Made by a program: the position numbers and the translations under genes. A DNA stretch of 64,000 bases from Hathewaya massiliensis (lineage in GTDB: Bacteria > Bacillota > Clostridia > Clostridiales > Clostridiaceae), in NCBI RefSeq assembly GCF_902143515.1, contig NZ_CABFVD010000001.1, forward strand, positions 496,001-560,000, written 5' to 3'. The notes beneath the pieces were generated by a model. The model saw nothing but the letters and a program-made list of their open reading frames with translations. It did no database searches and was not told where the DNA came from. Shown here in pieces: positions 57,101 to 64,000 of this stretch; the stretch's first letter is position 1; every line of letters begins with the position of its first letter.

Positions 57101-60100
57101 TGAATCTGTATGAGCCCCATAGCAACACCCTGCAAGAAAACATCCTATCCTACCAAAACCTTGAGCTAGTGCAACACCAGGTACTGCCATATCAAAAAAC
57201 TCCAGTGTATTCCAGTTAAATTTTCTACAGTATATATATATTCCTATAGCACCACCTATTATAGCACCATAAATTACAAAGCCATATCCAATGTTTTTTA
57301 ATATACTAGGGTCATCCATTATAAGTTTAAAATCAGTTATAATCCAAAGAAGTTTTCCTCCTAGTATTCCCCCTATTATAGCCGCAAAAAACACACTCCA
57401 TACTTTATCTTCATTATAGCCTTTTTTATTTGATATATATAGTAAAAGTAGCAGAGCTGATGCAATTCCAATAGATATCATAAGCCCATATCCCTTTACC
57501 TCTAATCCAAAAATACTAAATAGAATCGGTCTCATAAGTTACCTCCATAAATAAATAAGAGAAGCTTAATTAAGCTTCTCTTGTACTTTACATTTAATTA
57601 TATTACTTATAAAGAATTAAATCAATTTAATTCACACTTTATTAAAACAAATCTTTTATAGAACTAGCTATAGCGTCAACCATTTGATTTTGAATCGTAG
57701 GGTTAGTACACTTTCCCATATCCTTCGAACTAGTAATAAATCCACACTCTACAAGAACTGAAGGCATAGTGGTCATTCTTGTAACATATAAATTATGATC
57801 ACTGTCACCTCTATTTGTGAAACCTACTTGTCCAAGTCTATTAGCTATCATCTTAGATAACTCTCTACTTTTAATTGCAGCATCACAAGGTGTTCTATCA
57901 TAAATAATATCTCCAATTGTTTCAAGTCCACTATTATCCACCCTCGGTCTATATGTACTATAGTGTGTGCTAGTTCCGTTAGCACCTGAAGGGCCTGAGT
58001 CATGGTGTATACTAATAAATAAATCTGCATTTCTAGTATTAGCAACATGTGCTCTTGCCTCTAAGTCTTCTCCAACAGAATTATAATTTCCTGGTATGTA
58101 ATCTCTTGTATAGACTACATCGTATCCCATAGCCTTTAATTTGTTTCCTAATTTTAAAGTTAAATTTTGATTTAAATCAGCTTCTCTTAAACCATTACCA
58201 ACTGCACCTGAATCTTTTCCTCCATGTCCAGCATCAAGAACTATAAGCTTACGTGCTGGTTTAATTGGAGCTGATAAATAAACAGATATATTGTCATATC
58301 TAAAATCGTCTAATCTTTCCTTACTGTTCTTATCTTTAACATGTACACCTAGTAAATAGTTTCCTGGTCTACTAGAAACAGTCCAGTTATAAGTGTTATC
58401 TTCACTATAATCTCTTAACATAGTCCATATACCAGTACTTTTATCCTTTAACCAAAATTGATATAATGGTTTTGTAGTTGCACTTGCAAAACCTCTCACT
58501 GTATAGTTCTTTCCTGTACCAAAAGTTTTCTCTTTAACAGGATTACCACCTACATACATTATCATATCATCTAATTTGGCCTTACCCTCAACTGGTACCT
58601 CTTTAAATACAGTTATATTATCATATCTAAAGTTGTCTAATCTTTTGAGACTATATTTATCCTTAACATGCACACCTATTAAATAGTTTCCAGCACCAAC
58701 AGAAGCTCTCCAATTATAGCTATTATTTTCACTATAATCTCTTAACATTGTCCATTTTCCAGATTTAATATCTTTTAACCAAAATTGATATAATGGTTTT
58801 GAGTCAGCGCTTGCAAAGGCATTTACTGTGTAATTTTTCCCAAACTTAAGCTGACCATCTTTAATCTCATTAGAGCCATCATAAATCTTAATATCTTCTA
58901 CCTTAGCTGATCCAATTGTAACTTTAATATTATCATATCTAAAGTTATCTAATCTAGCCTTGCTGTATTGGTCTTTAACATGGACTCCTAGTAAATAGTT
59001 TTCTGTATCCCCAGGTGCTACAAAATTATAGCTATTATTATCACTATAATCTCTTAACATAGTCCATACTCCTGTACTCTTGTTCTTTAACCAGAATTGA
59101 TATAATGGCTTTGAATCCGCATTAGCAAAAGCTTTTACTGTATATGCTTTTCCATGCTTTAACTGACCATCTAAAACTTCCTCGGAACCCGTATATAATT
59201 TAATATTATCTACCTTAGCACTTCCTTCAGATAGAGTTATATTATTATATATATAATTGTCCAACCTATCTCTGCTATATTGATCTTTAACATGTACTCC
59301 TAACAAATAATCTTTTCCATTTGCAGGTGCTGTAAAGCTATAAGTATTCTCTTCACTATAGTCTTTTAGCATAGTCCATTTCCCTGTTTTCTTATCCTTC
59401 ATCCAAAATTGATATAATGGTTTTGATCCTGAAGTTGCTATAGCATTTAACTTATACGTTTTACCATACTTTAAGTTTCCTGTAGCTAACTTTACATCAC
59501 CATCATAAACATTGAAAGAACTTACCTTAGCTTTTGAATATGTTAAAGGAGAACTTTCTAAAGTCTTAGCAAGTTGAACCATTTGAACAATCTCAGTTCC
59601 ATAGTTTGGGTTACCTACTGCCCATTTACCAGCTAATGTTTCAACCCAAGGAGAAGAACCTCTTTTTACATAAGTAAATCTAGGATCAACTACTGGTTTA
59701 TTTAGTGGTTCTGTGCATGAATAGGCTTTTAAATGCTGTATAACTACTCTTATTCCAGTTTGCATATCTGGAAACTTGTTTCCAGCAGCCCCATTTCCTA
59801 CTGCTCCTATTCCCCCAAAATTATTTTGATCTGCATTTACATCTCCTCCGAATTTTAGATATCCTGTTTCTTTCATCATTAAGGCAAAAGCTACATCTGG
59901 ACGAATTCCTTCATCCTTAGCTTCTTGCCATACAGAATCAATAAAGTAAGTGATCTCTTCATCACTTTTATTAGGATTTCCTCTTTTAAAGAATGTAACT
60001 GCTTGTCCTTTTGTAATTTCTGCTTCACCCATAATTAGAGTTTCACCTTTTATTATAACCTCTTGTTGAGGTGACAAGTAAGTTTTAGCTAATGATTGTT

Positions 60101-63100
60101 CACTAGATCTAATAATAGGCGTTTTGGCACTTTTAATTTTAATACTTCTAATTTCTTCACTCTTATTCCCTTTACTGTCTTTTATCAAAACCTTTAGCTT
60201 ATAATCCCCACTAAAAAATTCTTGTGGATTTAACTTATAGCTAAAATCACCTGTAAATAAATTTCTGTCTTCCTTTTTTGTAGAGTTTACATTAGTTAAA
60301 GCTGCTATTCCTAGCTTATCTTCATTTAAATAAACTTCTACACACTCTAATGAATTAAGACTTTCTATAGAGCCTTTAATCTCCATCTCATTTTCTAAAA
60401 CTTCATTGTTTAAAGGTTTTTCTAAAGACATCTTTATTAAGGACTCTTTGGATATTTCCTCAAGGCCATAAACAACATTAGAGCTAATAAAAATAATACT
60501 CATAAAAAGCGCGGTTAATAATACTGTGTTTAACCTCTTTAATCTTTTCATCCTATCCCTCCATATGTTAATAATTAAAACAGATCTTGACTTATTAGCA
60601 TAAGGGGATATTGTAAGTGAAGGGATTTAAGAAACATAAAATTAAAATTTGCTCTTTTTCTCAAAATAATGTAGGAATTGAAACTTTGAGGTAATACAAC
60701 ATATATATCTTCTACTTTATTATATAGAAAAGCTACTTAAAAAGCAAACCTTCAATTATAAATTAATAATATTTTTAATCTCATTGAACTTACACCTTTA
60801 AAACTTCACAGTATCTACTATAGTTTTAAAAATTCTACTCATACTCTCACTATAATTCTTTTTATCCACAAAAAATGAAAGTCTAACAAACTTATTATCT
60901 ACTGGTATAAAATATTCTTCGGCCATATAAAAAACATTTGGTTCTACTTCTATATAGTATGTAACTAAATATCCTTTCCCTGCATCTGTTTCAATAGGCT
61001 TTCTATTATACTGCAAAATTTTATTTTGCTTTTCTGATATGGATTTGCTCTGATTTAAAAACTCCTCTAAATTCTTTTTACTATGCCATACTTGAACATA
61101 TCCATTTATAAGTGAATCCTGTGATTTAAATTCATTATGATATAATATCTCTCCCCCGGTAAAGCTTCTTCTTTCAGTTATCCAGTTCTTTGGTAGTAAG
61201 TACTTTATTCCTGTACTTGTATCACTATATTTTTTTAATTCCTTTATGTTGCTTTGTGTAAAAGTGCTTAATTTAAGTTTATCATGTAGTTTAATTTCGC
61301 TAAAAGCCATTACTGCCATTAATAAAAATATAACCACTACTGTAAAAACCTTTTTCCCATGTAAAACCCATAGTTTCATATCTTCCCTCCTATATTACAA
61401 ATATAGTAAATTATATGAAACTATATTTCCCTTTATTACATTTTTATCTTAAAATAAAAATAGACTTCTCTAGGTAAAACCTTTAAGTTTTACTCTAGGA
61501 AGCCTATTTAAATAATTTATATATATTTTTATGATTTCTTTATAGGTATTACTACTGTAGACTTTCTAAAATCATAGAACATAATCCAGTATCCATTATC
61601 CTTCTTATCTTTAGAAGGCACCCAAGTTACAAATCCTGTTCTTCCTCTATAAGGTTGACATTCCATATCCTTTTTACCAGGAATAGCATATAGGATGTAC
61701 ATAAGTTTTCCATCTTTATTACATTTATATCCTAAACAAAAATGCTCATGTCTACTGATATATGAATAATAACAAATCATAGGATAATAAATTACAGTAT
61801 ATCTATGATAGTCTGAATTATCATACATATCTTCTAAGCTAGTAACAGGTATCTTATACCATCTACAATGTGGAATCTCATGACACATATCTTTTACTTC
61901 CTCAAAACCACAAGCTAAACTTTTAAAATATGAGCCAAGTCTTCCCTTTGGATAATCTTTTAAATAACAAGAACTTTCTTCTTCTTTTTTACAACTTTTC
62001 TTTTTACGCATATTCTCTTGTAAGGTACAAAACTCTAAATCTTCCTCACTATTGCAAGGAATGTCACATTCCATGAATTCCCTCAAATAATTTTCTTTCT
62101 CTATTTCATTACCTATTATATGTTCTAATTTTTCTTCATTTTTATAACTATCATCTTCTATTTGATCTCTATTTTTCTCTAACACAGTTTCCTTACATTC
62201 AGTTTCAACTATGCTTATATCTGTTTCCATTTCGCTATTTTCCACTTCAAATCTATTTTCATCCGTTTCAGTTTTCTTATCTTCTATTTCATCCCTACCC
62301 TTATCTGTTTCGGTTTCCTTACCCTCTAGTTCAACCCTACTTTTATCTGTTCCAATTTTATTATCTTCTATTTCATCCCCGCTCTTTTCTGTTTCAGTTC
62401 CTTTATCTTCAACTTCAACTCTACTATTTTCTACTTCAGTTTTAGTTTGTTTTTCTTTACAAGCCTCTTCTACATTACTATCTTTACTAGGTTCTTCTTT
62501 CCTAGGATTATCTCTTACAGAGCTGTCATCCTTCTCTTCTATTTTAGACTTTATTTTTTCTTCATAATCTACAAATACTTTTTCCTCTATTTCTTCCTTA
62601 ACTTCTTGTTCTTTTCGTTCTTCTTTTTTATTAGAATCCTTAGGCTTTTTATCCTCTTTATTAGAGGTATTTTCTTCTAATTCCTCTTTTCTTTTAGCTT
62701 TTTCTTCATAGACTTTAATAACCTCATACCCTTTCCAATCCTTTGGTACGCTATTATTAGTAAATCCGCTCATTAAAGAAATTATGTTATTGTCTATGAC
62801 TTTAGCGATACATGCCCCTTTAATATGTGCCATAGATATTTTGGCATTACCTATATTCTCCAAGTCGTATTCATTATTTACATCAATTTTCCCTTGCTCA
62901 TCTGTAGGTAACTTTCCAATAACCACCAACTTATTTTTGTCTTTTTCACTACAAACTAAAACCATATAGTATGGTTCCATTTTAGGGTTTATATTTTGTG
63001 CATAAAAGGATACTTTACACTTATTATTTTTCTTTTCTAGCTTTACATATCCAGAAGAGCTTTTTTCTCTTTCCAAAACGTATCCTTTTTCATCTTCCTG

Positions 63101-64000
63101 TAATATTATAAAGTATCTTGAATAACTTTTTTTAGAAGCCACTTTAGTCCCTCCATATAACGTACTCTTTATAATATATGAAAGGACTTTCAAAAAGTGA
63201 ACTTATTTCTTTAATTATTTAATTTATCTTAGATTACCTACGAAAACAACTAAAAAACAACCTTCTTACTTAATTAATTCTCTCTATACCTACTTAAATT
63301 AAAACGGTGATTTCTTAATTAAATTTACTTTATATTGCTTATGGTATTTGATAGTTTTGCAAATTCCTGAAGGGTTAAAGTCTCTCCTCTTCTTTTCTGA
63401 TCTATACCACTTTCAATAAATACCTTTTCCATTGTTTCCTTTGGTAACCCTAGACTCTTAGTTGCATTCCATAAAGTCTTTCTTCTCATATTAAAAGATC
63501 CTCTAACTAAATTAAAAAATGTTTTTTCATCTTCTACATAAACACTAGGTGTTTCTAATTTTTCAAGCTTTATTACTATTGAGTCAACCTTTGGTCTTGG
63601 AATAAAGGAATTTGGAGATACCATTCTAACAATTTCAGTATTACAATAATATTGAGTCAATATAGAAAGTGCTCCATATTCCTTTGTATTTGGAGTTGCA
63701 GCCATTCTTTCTGCGACTTCCTTTTGAATCATAATAGTTAGAGATTTAAATTTATATTCTTCCTTTAGAAGCTTAGACACTATAGGCGTTGTTACATAGT
63801 AAGGCAAATTCGCAACTATCTTAACAGAGTTTTCTTCTCCTATAACCTCATTGAAATCTATTTTTAAGGCATCCTTATTAACTAAAGTAAAATTATCAAA
63901 AGAAGAAAGCTCTGTTTCTAAAATTGGAATAAGCCTAGTATCAAGTTCTATAGCACAAACTTTCTTTGCTTTACTTAAAAGCTCCTTTGTTAAAGTTCCT

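Overview
The window is low-GC DNA from an anaerobic, spore-forming Clostridium (sensu stricto type). The evidence is Veg, the spore protease YabG, several CotS-family spore proteins, a small SASP-like gene, an anaerobic class III ribonucleotide reductase, and a selenoprotein gene. The species cannot be fixed from sequence alone. Most genes lie on the minus strand.

Layout. 1-1.6 kb: start of a probable DUF3794 gene, veg and yabG. 1.9-8.3 kb: spore-surface cluster with four CotS-family genes (minus) and two GT4 glycosyltransferases (plus) in two divergent cotS/GT pairs. 8.4-12 kb: galK, galT and a LacI-type regulator. 12.1-16.2 kb: SASP-like peptide, manA, an amino-acid permease and two HesB/IscA-like genes, the first with an in-frame UGA and a SECIS-like hairpin. 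16.4-33.7 kb: manC cut in two by a 16.3-kb serine-recombinase element. The element carries an AlbA_2 ATPase, the recombinase, a Type III-like restriction-modification set with a PLD/SNF2 helicase and DUF4391 protein, a uracil-DNA-glycosylase-like gene, an IS3 element and small unknowns. 33.9-43.7 kb: ABC transporter, small ORF, superoxide dismutase, EamA transporter, HipA-N-like protein, deoB, and ileS behind an isoleucine T-box. 44-51 kb: MBL-fold hydrolase, TIM-barrel protein, nrdG, and nrdD interrupted by a 2.67-kb group II intron. 51-55 kb: ArsR/P1B-ATPase metal-efflux operon, and a TPP riboswitch with thiT. 55-64 kb: Mrp ATPase, lipoprotein, lgt, large cell-wall amidase, two unknowns and the 3' part of rsmA.

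How it works together. Sugar genes (gal, manA, manC) sit beside spore glycosyltransferases and CotS proteins, which would fit supply of activated sugars for spore-surface glycan (inference). Two core genes are broken by mobile DNA in ways that are exactly repairable: manC by precise excision between two AC dinucleotides, and nrdD by RNA splicing at a codon boundary. The manC case resembles recombinase elements removed during sporulation (skin in sigK, SPbeta in spsM). The UGA-containing HesB-like gene is split by its UGA, so it is easily missed by standard gene calling.
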